Shown here: positions 22,028 through 30,682 of the stretch, one piece after another | Layout of the letters: each line of letters begins with the position of its first letter | Numbering within the stretch: position 1 is the first letter of the stretch | Origin: Vicinamibacterales bacterium | GTDB lineage: Bacteria > Acidobacteriota > Vicinamibacteria > Vicinamibacterales > UBA8438 | Direction of reading: 5' to 3' | Assembly: GCA_937766455.1 (NCBI GenBank) | Contig: CALLXD010000011.1 | Span: 1-64,000, forward strand | DNA length: 64,000 nt | Program-made: the position numbers and the translations under genes | Notes under the pieces: model-generated | What the model was told of the DNA's origin: nothing | The model's database searches: none | What the model saw: the letters and a program-made list of their open reading frames with translations, nothing else

Positions 22028-22249
22028 TTCCTCCCAGTCTTCTTCGGCCGACCTGTAATAGACGTATCTGTACGCCTTCAGCGGCGTACTGTCGTCAGGT
22101 GTATGGCCACGTAACGGAACATTCGACATTCAGGAGCCATTCATGAACTTGCACCACGGCCTCACCGGCCTCGCCCTCGCAGCAATCTTCACAGCAACCG
22201 TCCCCAACCTGGCCACCGCCCAGCAGACCGGTACCATCCGCGGAGAAGT
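21761..22249 (+). repeat. tandem direct duplication copy 1 (~489 bp)
   Basis: Near-identical to 22256..22743 (about 8 substitutions and one 1-bp indel counted by eye). Confidence 0.95.
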
Positions 22250-22255
22250 AGGGTA

Positions 22256-22522
22256 ATGCGTTCTTCCTGGCGCGGGTGGGTCGCCGCAATCATCTTTGCG
22301 GCTTTCTCGGTGACACCGGTGTCCGCCGTGTGGCACGCCGGTCACGAGGCCGACGCGGACTGCGCCATCTGCAAGCTCCCTCAGCAACCCCTGGCCGATT
22401 TGCACGCCGCACCCCAGGTGCAGCGGCACGAATCGCGGGAGCGCTTGAGCGAGGTACTCACCGCTCCCCCGGCAATACCTTCAACGTCGTCTACCCCGGC
22501 TCGCGCTCCACCGCTCGGATAG
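22256..22522 (+). CDS. small secreted His/Cys-containing protein, copy 2
   Basis: Same as copy 1 with E-to-K and I-to-L changes. Confidence 0.65.
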   Translation: MRSSWRGWVAAIIFAAFSVTPVSAVWHAGHEADADCAICKLPQQPLADLHAAPQVQRHESRERLSEVLTAPPAIPSTSSTPARAPPLG

Positions 22523-22743
22523 TTTCTCCCAGTCTTCTTCGGCCGACCTGTACTAGACGTATCTGTACGCCTTCAGCGGCATACTGTCGTCAGGTGTATG
22601 GCCACGTGACGGAACATTCGACATTCAGGAGCATTCATGAACTTGCACCACGGCCTCACCGGCCTCGCCCTCGCAGCAATCTTCACAGCAACCGCCCCCA
22701 ACCTGGCCACCGCCCAGCAGACCGGTACCATCCGCGGAGAAGT
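22256..22743 (+). repeat. tandem direct duplication copy 2 (~488 bp)
   Basis: See copy 1; 6-bp filler agggta separates the copies. Confidence 0.95.
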
Positions 22744-24928
22744 GAAGTTTACGTCGCACGGAGGACCGGTTCACGGAGCCGTGGTGCTGGTCGTCGAACC
22801 ATCGTTGGTGACGCTGACCGACGAGGACGGCGCCTTCGAGTTTCTGGGCGTCCCTGCCGGTACGCACGAGATTCTGAGCCAGCGGGAACATCTCAGCGCC
22901 GGACGAAAGACTGTCAACGTCACCGCGGGTGAGACGGTCACCATCGACTTCAATCTTGATCTGACCACGGTCCACGAGGAGTTGACCGTCACCGCCACGG
23001 CGGGCGGACAGGCGACCGCGTTCGAAGCCTTCAACGCGATCACCACGCTCGACTCGTTCGAGCTGGTCGGGAATCCAACACCGACCCTGGGCGAAGCGCT
23101 TGAGAACGAACCCGGCGTCTCCAAGCGGAGCTTCGGTCCTGGCTCGTCCCGGCCGATCATCCGCGGGTTCGACGGCGACCGCGTGCTGATTATGGAGGAC
23201 GGCATCCGCACTGGCGACCTGAGCGGCCAGTCGGCCGACCACGGCATCACGCTGGACCCGAACGGACTCGACCGCGTCGAGATAGTACGAGGGCCGGCCA
23301 CATTGCTCTACGGGTCGAACGCGGTCGGTGGGGTCGTCAATGCCATCACGCCCCATGACAGCTACCTGGACGCGCTGGTGCAGGGCACGCGGGGACAGGC
23401 CAGCATCGACTTCGGGTCGGCCGCCAGCCAGAAGGGCACCAACGGGAGCATCCGCCGCACCACGGGGAATATGGTGTTCTGGCTGGCCGGCGGCACCCGC
23501 GGGACCGACGACTACGACACGCCCATCGGCACGATTGAGAATTCCTCGACGGAGTTGCACACCGGCCGGGCCGGACTCGGCTACTTTGGTGACAAGTTCT
23601 TCGCTAGTGCGGGCATGACGGCCGAGAACAGCATGTTCGGTGTGCCTTTCGCCGATGCCTTCCACGGACACGAGGAGGAAGAAGACCACCACGACGAAGA
23701 GGACATCGCCATCGATCTCAACTCGCGTCGACGGGTGGGACGGTTCGACCTCGGTCTGCGTAATCTCGAAAATCCGCTGGTCGACTCGGTCCGCGTGGTG
23801 GCCAACGTCGTCGATTGGCATCATGACGAGATCGAGACCGAGGAGGGCAACAAGTTCCTCGGCACCGCGTTTGACAACCGGACGTACGTGGTCCGGGCGG
23901 AAGCCAACCAGCGACAGACCGGCCTGCTGGCCGGCAAGTTTGGCGTCTGGGCACAGGTGCGCGACTACGCCGCGGTGGGCGAGGAGGCGCTGGCGCCAGC
24001 CACAGATCAACGAACGGTCGCTCTGTTCGCCTATGAAGAGCTTGACTTCGGGCGAGTCCGGATGCAGCTCGGCGGTCGCGTTGAACGCAACAGCTACTCG
24101 GTAGCGGCGCGTGAGCCCGGAGAGGCAGCTGAAGAGGTGCCCTTTGCCCCGTCTGGCGTGCGCGATCGCAACTTCGCTGGAGCCTCCCTGTCAGGCGGCC
24201 TGCAGGTTGGTCTCGGCCCCGACACGGCGCTGGTCGCCAACGTGACCCGGTCGCACCGAGCCCCGGCCCTGGAGGAGCTGTATAACTTCGGCCCCCACGT
24301 CGGCAACCTGCTCTTCGAAGTGGGCAATCCTGATCTGGAGCGCGAAGCGACGGTTGGCGTGGATCTCAGCCTGCGGCACCAGACCGCCACCACGAAGGCG
24401 AGCATCAACGGGTATGTCTACGACATCGATAACTTCGTCTTCGCGTCGGTGACCGATAGCGTCGTGGGTCCGCTGCGGGTTGCGGAGTTCTTGCAGGCGG
24501 ACGGCCGTTTCGTGGGTATGGACGGCGAGGCCAGCGTGCTCGTCGAAGATCGGCTGTGGGTCAACGCCGGGTTCGGCCTGGTAGACGCGCGGCTGACCGC
24601 GACAGACGAAGCGCTGCCCAGGATTCCACCGCTCAAGGGCCGGGTCAGCGTTGACATCCCGTACCAGGGGTTGACGATCAGTCCGGAAGTCATCCTCGCC
24701 GCCGACCAGCGCCGCGTGTCGCGCGACGAGACGACGACTGATGGCTACTCGGTCTTCAATCTGAAGGCGTCCTACGTATGGGCCGGACAGCACGAGTCGC
24801 ACATGATTACGCTGTCGGGCTACAACCTCACCAACGAGCTGTATCGCAACCACACCTCGTTCATCAAGGATCTGGCGCCAGAGCTGGGCCGCGGCTTCCG
24901 CGTCGGCTATTCGGTCCGGTTCTTCTAG
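22637..24928 (+). CDS. TonB-dependent receptor, ZnuD-like (probable metal uptake)
   Basis: Carboxypeptidase-like regulatory N-domain, plug RPIIRGFDGDRVLIMEDGIRTGDLSGQSADHG, IEIVRGPATLLYGSNAVGGVVN, His/acid loop HGHEEEEDHHDEED, terminal F. Confidence 0.93.
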   Translation: MNLHHGLTGLALAAIFTATAPNLATAQQTGTIRGEVKFTSHGGPVHGAVVLVVEPSLVTLTDEDGAFEFLGVPAGTHEILSQREHLSAGRKTVNVTAGETVTIDFNLDLTTVHEELTVTATAGGQATAFEAFNAITTLDSFELVGNPTPTLGEALENEPGVSKRSFGPGSSRPIIRGFDGDRVLIMEDGIRTGDLSGQSADHGITLDPNGLDRVEIVRGPATLLYGSNAVGGVVNAITPHDSYLDALVQGTRGQASIDFGSAASQKGTNGSIRRTTGNMVFWLAGGTRGTDDYDTPIGTIENSSTELHTGRAGLGYFGDKFFASAGMTAENSMFGVPFADAFHGHEEEEDHHDEEDIAIDLNSRRRVGRFDLGLRNLENPLVDSVRVVANVVDWHHDEIETEEGNKFLGTAFDNRTYVVRAEANQRQTGLLAGKFGVWAQVRDYAAVGEEALAPATDQRTVALFAYEELDFGRVRMQLGGRVERNSYSVAAREPGEAAEEVPFAPSGVRDRNFAGASLSGGLQVGLGPDTALVANVTRSHRAPALEELYNFGPHVGNLLFEVGNPDLEREATVGVDLSLRHQTATTKASINGYVYDIDNFVFASVTDSVVGPLRVAEFLQADGRFVGMDGEASVLVEDRLWVNAGFGLVDARLTATDEALPRIPPLKGRVSVDIPYQGLTISPEVILAADQRRVSRDETTTDGYSVFNLKASYVWAGQHESHMITLSGYNLTNELYRNHTSFIKDLAPELGRGFRVGYSVRFF

Positions 24929-25126
24929 CGACCGGAGCCGTGGGCGTCACGCCGGCGAACTGGCGCGACACCCACGCCCGCCGGCGCGATCCCAGGCGGG
25001 CGCGCTCGCTCGACCGCGTCATCCTGGCCGCACTGCGTTATCACCGGATGCGCCGCGAGGACCGCCCTCTCCACGACCCGCCTCTACGAACCATTCCTCC
25101 TGCAAAGCGCACCAGATACGTCATCC

Positions 25127-25156
25127 TTGACATGCAAGTTCACACTTGCATATATT
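25127..25156 (+). promoter_or_regulatory. sigma70-like promoter TTGACA-N18-TATATT
   Basis: Exact -35 consensus and near-consensus -10 just upstream of the ArsR gene. Confidence 0.6.
25132..25151. promoter_or_regulatory. candidate ArsR operator ATGCAAGT-TCAC-ACTTGCAT
   Basis: Perfect 8-bp inverted repeat, 4-bp spacer, lying between the -35 and -10. Confidence 0.6.
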
Positions 25157-25174
25157 CCACCTCAACATGCAATC

Positions 25175-25456
25175 ATGCACTTGCCTGTGGTGACGGAGCA
25201 TATCTATCGCGCCATCGCTGACCCCACCCGTCGGGCCATCTTGGATGAACTGACAGCGCGAGACGGTCAGACCCTGTTCGAGTTGTGCTCCCGGCTTGCC
25301 GTGAAGCACCAGATCAGTTCGTCACGGCAGGCGATTTCCCAGCACCTGGCTGTGTTGGAGGAGGCAGGTCTCATCGTCACGAAGCGAGAGGGGCGGTCGA
25401 AGTTTCATTGGTTCGACGGCACGCCGCTGCGGGCCATCGCGAACCGATGGCACTGA
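25175..25456 (+). CDS. ArsR family transcriptional regulator
   Basis: YRAIADPTRRAILDEL...RQAISQHLAVLEEAGLIVTKREGRSKFHWFD; ATG at 25175 preferred over the TTG used in the ORF track. Confidence 0.9.
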   Translation: MHLPVVTEHIYRAIADPTRRAILDELTARDGQTLFELCSRLAVKHQISSSRQAISQHLAVLEEAGLIVTKREGRSKFHWFDGTPLRAIANRWH

Positions 25457-25719
25457 TCGTCACCGGAGTGGCTGGCGCGGGTCTCATGATGACGATGATG
25501 CGCTACGAATGGCTCACCCTACCGCTCGGTGTGGGCGGGTTGGCTGGAGCCTATGCGCTGTTCTTCCGCGAGCGTCGCCGATGTGATGCCGCGGGCTGTC
25601 GGCTGGTTGGCGAGCGGGGCACTTGGGCACTGCTAGGCGTCGCCACGGTCGTTGTCGGGACCGCGCTGTTGCTGAAGTTTTTTCCCTCCTGGACGGCCGG
25701 TCTTCTGCAGCGTTTGTAG
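25447..25719 (+). CDS. small membrane protein, translationally coupled to ArsR
   Basis: MALIVTGVAGAGLMMTMMRYEWLTLPLGVGGLAGAYALFF...CDAAGC...; overlaps the ArsR stop by 10 nt. Confidence 0.6.
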   Translation: MALIVTGVAGAGLMMTMMRYEWLTLPLGVGGLAGAYALFFRERRRCDAAGCRLVGERGTWALLGVATVVVGTALLLKFFPSWTAGLLQRL

Positions 25720-25730
25720 TCCCTCACGTC

Positions 25731-26177
25731 TTACAGGCTCCTGAATGCGGCGTGGTAGTGCGCAACGCCCGTGGTTGAGTCCAGGGCTCCAGGCGTTAGT
25801 TCGAGCGCCATGAACGCGTCCGCTGGCACGTCGTAGTCGCTCGACAGGCCAAACCGCCGAGCAGGCTGGAACCCGAACCGTGGGCAGTACGCAGGATGGC
25901 CCAGGACGACGACAACCTGGATACCCAGCGCGCGGCATCGTTCCAGGCTCGCGGCAACCAAGGCCGTGCCGATGCCTTGTCGTTGTACCTCTGGCTGGAC
26001 CGCCATTGGCGCCAACCCGAGGACCGCGATGTGCGGGGCACCATCGATGGTCACCGGTGACAACAGAATGTGGCCGACGATCCGGCCGAGATTGGCATCC
26101 TTGCTCGCCGGCGTCTGCGCCACCATGGCCACAGTGGCGGCCTCGGTCCAGTTTGTCCGTAAGCTCAGCGGATTCAC
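25731..26177 (-). pseudogene. GNAT N-acetyltransferase, apparently N-terminally truncated
   Basis: GRIVGHILLSPVTIDG...VLGLAPMAVQPEVQRQGIGTALV...VVVVLGHPAYCPRFGF; upstream region is antisense to DUF2277 coding sequence. Confidence 0.75.
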
Positions 26178-26349
26178 CAGCCCGTCGAAGGCGAACGAGG
26201 CTGCCTTCGACTGCGCTGTCGACGAGGTCGCCGATGTGGCTCAACGGCTGCTCGACTCGCTCGTGACGTCATCGGCGCCACGCGATCGCGAGGCCGTGGC
26301 GGCCAAGGCCCGTGAACGTGCGGCCCGACGTTTCGCCCCCGTCGCTTAG
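26140..26349 (+). pseudogene. DUF2277 family protein, N-terminus missing
   Basis: AASVQFVRKLSGFTSPSKANEAAFDCAVDEVADVAQRLLDSLVTSSAPRDREAVAAKARERAARRF matches DUF2277 minus its MCRNI... start. Confidence 0.8.
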
Positions 26350-26846
26350 TCGGCCGGCCGCTGCAACGCTTTTCGAAGGACGACCTTGTCGACTCCGGAA
26401 GCGGTCTCGTAGTAACGGCGCACTTCCGCGTAGCCGCCCGACTTGTAGAAGGCCAGGCCGGCCCGGTTGGGTGCGAAGCATTCGAGTTCCGCCGCGGAGT
26501 GATCTGCGGCGAGGGTCGCTTCGGCATGCCGGATGAGCCGCCGGCCGATCCCCTGTCCTTGGAGCGCGTCGGCGACCCAGAGCAGGTCGATCACGGCTTT
26601 GTCGAGTGCGACGACGCCGACCACCTCGTGGTCGAGTATGGCCACCGTGGTGCGCGGCCACATCTTCGCAACGTAGTCCTCGACCTCCGTGCCTTCAGTC
26701 CATGGACGCATACGATCCGGTGCCATGAACGCGCCGTACGTGGTTGTGAGCGATACCTTGCAAAGCCTGACGATAGCGGTCGTGTCGACCAGGGTCGCCG
26801 CGCGCAGTCGAATGTTGGCAGACCTTGCGGTAGGCATCGTATCCAT
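26346..26846 (-). CDS. GNAT N-acetyltransferase
   Basis: IDLLWVADALQGQGIGRRLIRHAEATLA...NRAGLAFYKSGGYAEV. Confidence 0.9.
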   Translation of the reverse strand: MDTMPTARSANIRLRAATLVDTTAIVRLCKVSLTTTYGAFMAPDRMRPWTEGTEVEDYVAKMWPRTTVAILDHEVVGVVALDKAVIDLLWVADALQGQGIGRRLIRHAEATLAADHSAAELECFAPNRAGLAFYKSGGYAEVRRYYETASGVDKVVLRKALQRPAD

Positions 26847-26858
26847 TGTCGAGTGCGG

Positions 26859-27584
26859 CTAGTTTGCGCCCGAGTCTGTTTCGGACTCCGGTCGCTGCAG
26901 CACCAAGTAGCAACTCGTGGCCAAGCCGGCCGACCCAAAGATCATGCACATGACTAGCACCTGATAGCGCACGGCGATCAGCGGCGTGACGCCGGAGAGG
27001 ATTTGGCCGGTCATCATCCCCGGCAGCGAGACCAGCCCCACCGCGAGCAGCGAATTGGTCATGGGGATCAGCGCGGTACTCATGGCGGCGTGTCGGGCTG
27101 CCCGGTAGTCGGCGCCACGGTGGCACTCGGCCCGGAATCGCTCCGCGGCCAGGCTCACCGTATTCATCGAATTGGCCAAGACGATACCGGCTAGTGGAAT
27201 GAGCATACCGGGCGTGAACCACGTTGGGAGGTCGAGTACCAGTTGCGTGGCGATGAACAGGACTGGCAGTGCGCCGACGCAGATCGAGACCAGCGCGGTG
27301 GGGTAGCGGTTCAACCGGTCTTCGCCCAGTGGCCTCAGTGCAATCCAGCCGGCGGTGGACAGCATCACGGCGACGACTGACACCGAGACAAGCGCGTGGT
27401 GCGACGCGAAGATGAAGGTCAGGACGTAGCCGACCAGCAGCAACTGGCTGACCATCCGGAATACCGCGACAAGCCCGGTGCGGAGGCCCAGTGACCATCG
27501 GTGGATGATGAACAACACCGCGAACACGGGGATAAACGCCAGCGCGAGCCGAGCCAGAGGAATAACTTGGACAGAATCGTTCAT
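26859..27584 (-). CDS. fetB: FetB-type iron export ABC permease (UPF0014)
   Basis: LVPLAGIVLANSMNT-like block, GLVSLPGMMTGQILSGVTPLIAVRYQ. Confidence 0.88.
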   Translation of the reverse strand: MNDSVQVIPLARLALAFIPVFAVLFIIHRWSLGLRTGLVAVFRMVSQLLLVGYVLTFIFASHHALVSVSVVAVMLSTAGWIALRPLGEDRLNRYPTALVSICVGALPVLFIATQLVLDLPTWFTPGMLIPLAGIVLANSMNTVSLAAERFRAECHRGADYRAARHAAMSTALIPMTNSLLAVGLVSLPGMMTGQILSGVTPLIAVRYQVLVMCMIFGSAGLATSCYLVLQRPESETDSGAN

Positions 27585-27671
27585 GGCGCTAACCGAGGCC
27601 CCGCCGCTGGCCTCGATGGCTGGCGGCTCGGAGGAGGCGGGCCGGCCATCGAGGCTCCATCTGCGATTCGT

Positions 27672-28349
27672 CTAGCCGGTGATGCCGGCTTCGTCGCACA
27701 CGCCGTCCAGCAGGCCCCAGTATGCCTCCAGCGTTTGGTCGACCGCGTGTTCGATCGCCTCCGGCGACGCGCCGGCGTCGAGGCTTCGCGCCAATGCATT
27801 CCGTTCCTTCTGGCGATGCTCCAGATCCATTTCCGCGTGCAGCGCAAAATAGGCCAACGCCTCAGGCGCAGTCACGCCGTAGTGCTCGCGCAACCCGTCC
27901 GACTTCTGCGACGAGACCTCAGGCTGCTGCGATTCGTAGGCATACAGCGCGCCGAGGCCGCTGCCGGCATCCGTCGCGGTCAAGCGACTGATGGTTTCCA
28001 CCAACCGGGTGGCGGCCGGGTGAGCTGGGGCCGTGGTGACCGTCAGACGGTCGGCTCCGAGGCCCGCCGCGAAGTCTAGCCAGAGTTCGGCGTGCGGTCT
28101 CGGGTGGTGGCGCTCATCGTCCAGGTTGTCTTCCAGTTCCGCCCGAGTGGTCGCGTCGTCGGCCTGCGCTACTGCGTGCTCCAGGTAGGTCGGGAATGCG
28201 GCCACGTGCGGCCAATACACCGTGGCATAGGTCGACAGCTGTTCGGTGGTCAAGGTGCCGTTCTGCCAGGCGACATAGAACCGATGACGGAGGATGGACC
28301 GAGACTGGATCCGGGCGTCGAGACGAGAAAGAACGTCCGATGTGTGCAT
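27672..28349 (-). CDS. CADD/PqqC-like (heme-oxygenase-like diiron fold) protein
   Basis: ELEDNLDDERHHPRPHAELWLDFAAGLG and YFALHAEMDLEHRQKE metal-ligand helices. Confidence 0.78.
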   Translation of the reverse strand: MHTSDVLSRLDARIQSRSILRHRFYVAWQNGTLTTEQLSTYATVYWPHVAAFPTYLEHAVAQADDATTRAELEDNLDDERHHPRPHAELWLDFAAGLGADRLTVTTAPAHPAATRLVETISRLTATDAGSGLGALYAYESQQPEVSSQKSDGLREHYGVTAPEALAYFALHAEMDLEHRQKERNALARSLDAGASPEAIEHAVDQTLEAYWGLLDGVCDEAGITG

Positions 28350-28428
28350 GGGGCGGTGAACTCCTTCGTGGTGGGGCGTTGGTGTCCGCTCTCGGGTCCG
28401 TGCCTGGGACCCGGTGATGTCTTCCGGG

Positions 28429-28707
28429 TTACGAGTGGTCGATGTCGGTAGTCTCGACGTCGGCCGGGATTGCGAGTTCGCCGCGTTCTGCTTGCGCCAG
28501 TAGTTCGCGGGCCGCGTGAGCCTTGCTGCCTGGCACCATCACTTCGGCCGCCCCGATACCGTCCACCGAGATGGCATGCGTGACGCGTAGCGATTCGCCG
28601 CGCAACAGGCAGGGAATGTCGTGAGCCTCAAGAAACGCTTTTATCTGTGCTTCGACAAACTGCCCCTGGACCGTTGAGATCACGACGTAGTCGTCTGGCT
28701 CGTTCAT
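28429..28707 (-). CDS. DUF2007 domain protein
   Basis: VQGQFVEAQIKAFLEAHDIPCLLRGES...VMVPGSKAHAARELL. Confidence 0.8.
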   Translation of the reverse strand: MNEPDDYVVISTVQGQFVEAQIKAFLEAHDIPCLLRGESLRVTHAISVDGIGAAEVMVPGSKAHAARELLAQAERGELAIPADVETTDIDHS

Positions 28708-29141
28708 GCGTCACCCCCCATTGGTCCCGACTCTGAGACGATCCCCAATTGCAGCATCAGCCCCAGCAGGTCCATTTGTTCCCAGCGTTCGACGAATCGG
28801 CCGTCGCGAATACGCAGAAAAACCATCGACGCAACTTCGACCGGTTTTCCGGTTGGCGCGGCGCCCATGAGCGGGCCCTGGCTGGTGCCGGACATGGTTG
28901 AGCGGAAGGTCACCAGGTCGCCGTCTGCCACGAGGTCGTGAACCTCAACCCGGAGGTCGGGGAACGCGGCACGGAAGACGTCGTAGATCTGGCGCGCTCC
29001 CGCGGGACCGGACGCCTGTTCGGTCGATGCCGTGTGGTCCACGTAGTCCTCGGCGAACAGTTCGTCAATGATCTCTGGCCGCGCCTGGTTGTACACCTCG
29101 TCGATAAACCGGCGGGCGAGCGCCTTGTTCTGCTCTGACAT
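28704..29141 (-). CDS. SnoaL-like ester cyclase family protein
   Basis: FAEDYVDHTAS...VFRAAFPDLRVEVHDLVADGDLVTFRSTMSGTSQG. Confidence 0.88.
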   Translation of the reverse strand: MSEQNKALARRFIDEVYNQARPEIIDELFAEDYVDHTASTEQASGPAGARQIYDVFRAAFPDLRVEVHDLVADGDLVTFRSTMSGTSQGPLMGAAPTGKPVEVASMVFLRIRDGRFVERWEQMDLLGLMLQLGIVSESGPMGGDA

Positions 29142-29147
29142 GTCGCG

Positions 29148-29582
29148 CTATCGGATCGCTGAGTAGTCCGTCGCATCCATGAACACGAACTCTGGCGCCT
29201 TGGCGAGGATCTGACCGTCCACCTGCGACGCGCGGGCCACCTCTGTCCATTCTGGATCGGCTCGGAAGCTGGCCCAACTGTCGGTGGCCGCCTGGCGGCT
29301 GTCGTGGGAGATGATGTAAATCAAGGTGTTCGGTGTCTCCTGCGGCACCCAATATCCGACATTCTCGATGCCGTGCTTCTCGAAGATCCGCCGCGTGTGG
29401 TCGCGGAACCTGGCTTGTAGATTCGGCAGCTTGCCGTCATTGGTCGTGTAGGTCCGCAGCTCGAAGACCTTGCCGCCGGATTGGGCCTGCACCGCGGCTG
29501 GCTGCCAGATCGTGCCGACTGTGAATCCGAGTGCCAACAACGTCAGTCCACATGTCACGAGATATCGTCTATTGATGGTCAT
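29148..29582 (-). CDS. secreted NIPSNAP family protein
   Basis: Signal peptide; VFELRTYTTNDGKLPNLQARFRDHTRRIFEKHGIENVGYW. Confidence 0.87.
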   Translation of the reverse strand: MTINRRYLVTCGLTLLALGFTVGTIWQPAAVQAQSGGKVFELRTYTTNDGKLPNLQARFRDHTRRIFEKHGIENVGYWVPQETPNTLIYIISHDSRQAATDSWASFRADPEWTEVARASQVDGQILAKAPEFVFMDATDYSAIR

Positions 29583-29593
29583 GGTGTGCGTCC

Positions 29594-30031
29594 CTACCGG
29601 TGAACCGCTCGCGCGGTGATCTGTGTCAGCCCTTGCCGGAACACGGCCTCCACGGGGCGGCCTGTGAGGAGTCCCACCGCCTCGTCGGCGGTGACCCACC
29701 GTCTGGTTCTGAGGTCTTGTTCGTCCCACTGGGCGTCGACGCGGTCGACGTGTAACAGGTAGACCGCGACAGTGCACCGGACACCGCCCTTCGTAATCTC
29801 ATAGTATCCGACCGGACTGCCGACCACACGTCCACGCACGCCGGCTTCTTCGCGGGCTTCTTTTCGCGCGGTCCCGGCCGCCGTGTCGCCGGGGTCGATG
29901 AAGCCCTTTGGGATAGACCAGCGGCCGCTGGTTCGCGTGGTGATCAGGCAGATCTCAATCTGACCGCCGAGGTTCCTGAACGGGAGCGCTGCCGCCTGTT
30001 TCACGGTTCTGGAAGCCGAAGGAGGGCGCAT
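29594..30031 (-). CDS. NUDIX hydrolase
   Basis: Nudix box GFIDPGDTAAGTARKEAREEAGVRG. Confidence 0.92.
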   Translation of the reverse strand: MRPPSASRTVKQAAALPFRNLGGQIEICLITTRTSGRWSIPKGFIDPGDTAAGTARKEAREEAGVRGRVVGSPVGYYEITKGGVRCTVAVYLLHVDRVDAQWDEQDLRTRRWVTADEAVGLLTGRPVEAVFRQGLTQITARAVHR

Positions 30032-30066
30032 CAGGCTGCGAGGTGACGCGGCTGCGACGGTGGGGC

Positions 30067-30092
30067 CCCGGGGGTCGGTGCCGACCCCCGGG
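30067..30092 (-). terminator. GC-rich hairpin downstream of the DUF411 gene
   Basis: 12-bp perfect arms CCCGGGGGTCGG-TG-CCGACCCCCGGG; no U-tract. Confidence 0.4.
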
Positions 30093-30100
30093 CCGCACGA

Positions 30101-30547
30101 CTACGGTGTGTGGACGTTAATCACTTCCATCTCGCCGTCCTTGTCGAAGGCAACGACGGGGAACTCGACCGGATTCGGACCTTCCATGCCGGGTGATCCC
30201 TGCGGCATGCCGGGCACGGAGATGCCAGTGACGTCCGGGCGCTCGGCGAGTAATTTCTTGATGTCTTCGGCCGGCACGTGGCCTTCGACCACGTACCCGT
30301 CGACTATGGCGGTGTGGCACGAGAACAGCCGGTCCGGAACCCCGTGTTCGTTCTTGATCGGTGTCACATCGGGAACGTCCGTCGTGTTTACCGTGAAGCC
30401 CGCATCTTTGAGATGATTGACCCATCCCATGCAACACCCTCACGTGGGCGACTTGTAGACCTCGATAACCGGATCTTGGGCCCGCGCCACCGTCAGTGAC
30501 CCGACACCGACGAGCAACGCGAACAGCGTGGTGAGCAGAGTGCGCAT
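30101..30547 (-). CDS. secreted DUF411 protein with in-frame TGA (possible selenocysteine) at codon 36
   Basis: AAGGAG SD, ATG at 30547, signal peptide, then VYKSPT[TGA]GCCMGWVNHLKDAGF; family motif is CGCC; ORF caller only shows 30101..30430. Confidence 0.7.
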
Positions 30548-30682
30548 GCAGAACTCCTTGGTCGAAAGATCAACACCGAAAAATCGTGGGCGCCACGAGT
30601 ACGCCACACATCAGGCTACTCGCTGGCCGGCGCCTTGGCAACCCGGCCAGCCGTCGGGCGGTGTCCGGTCCTCCGGGTGGCG

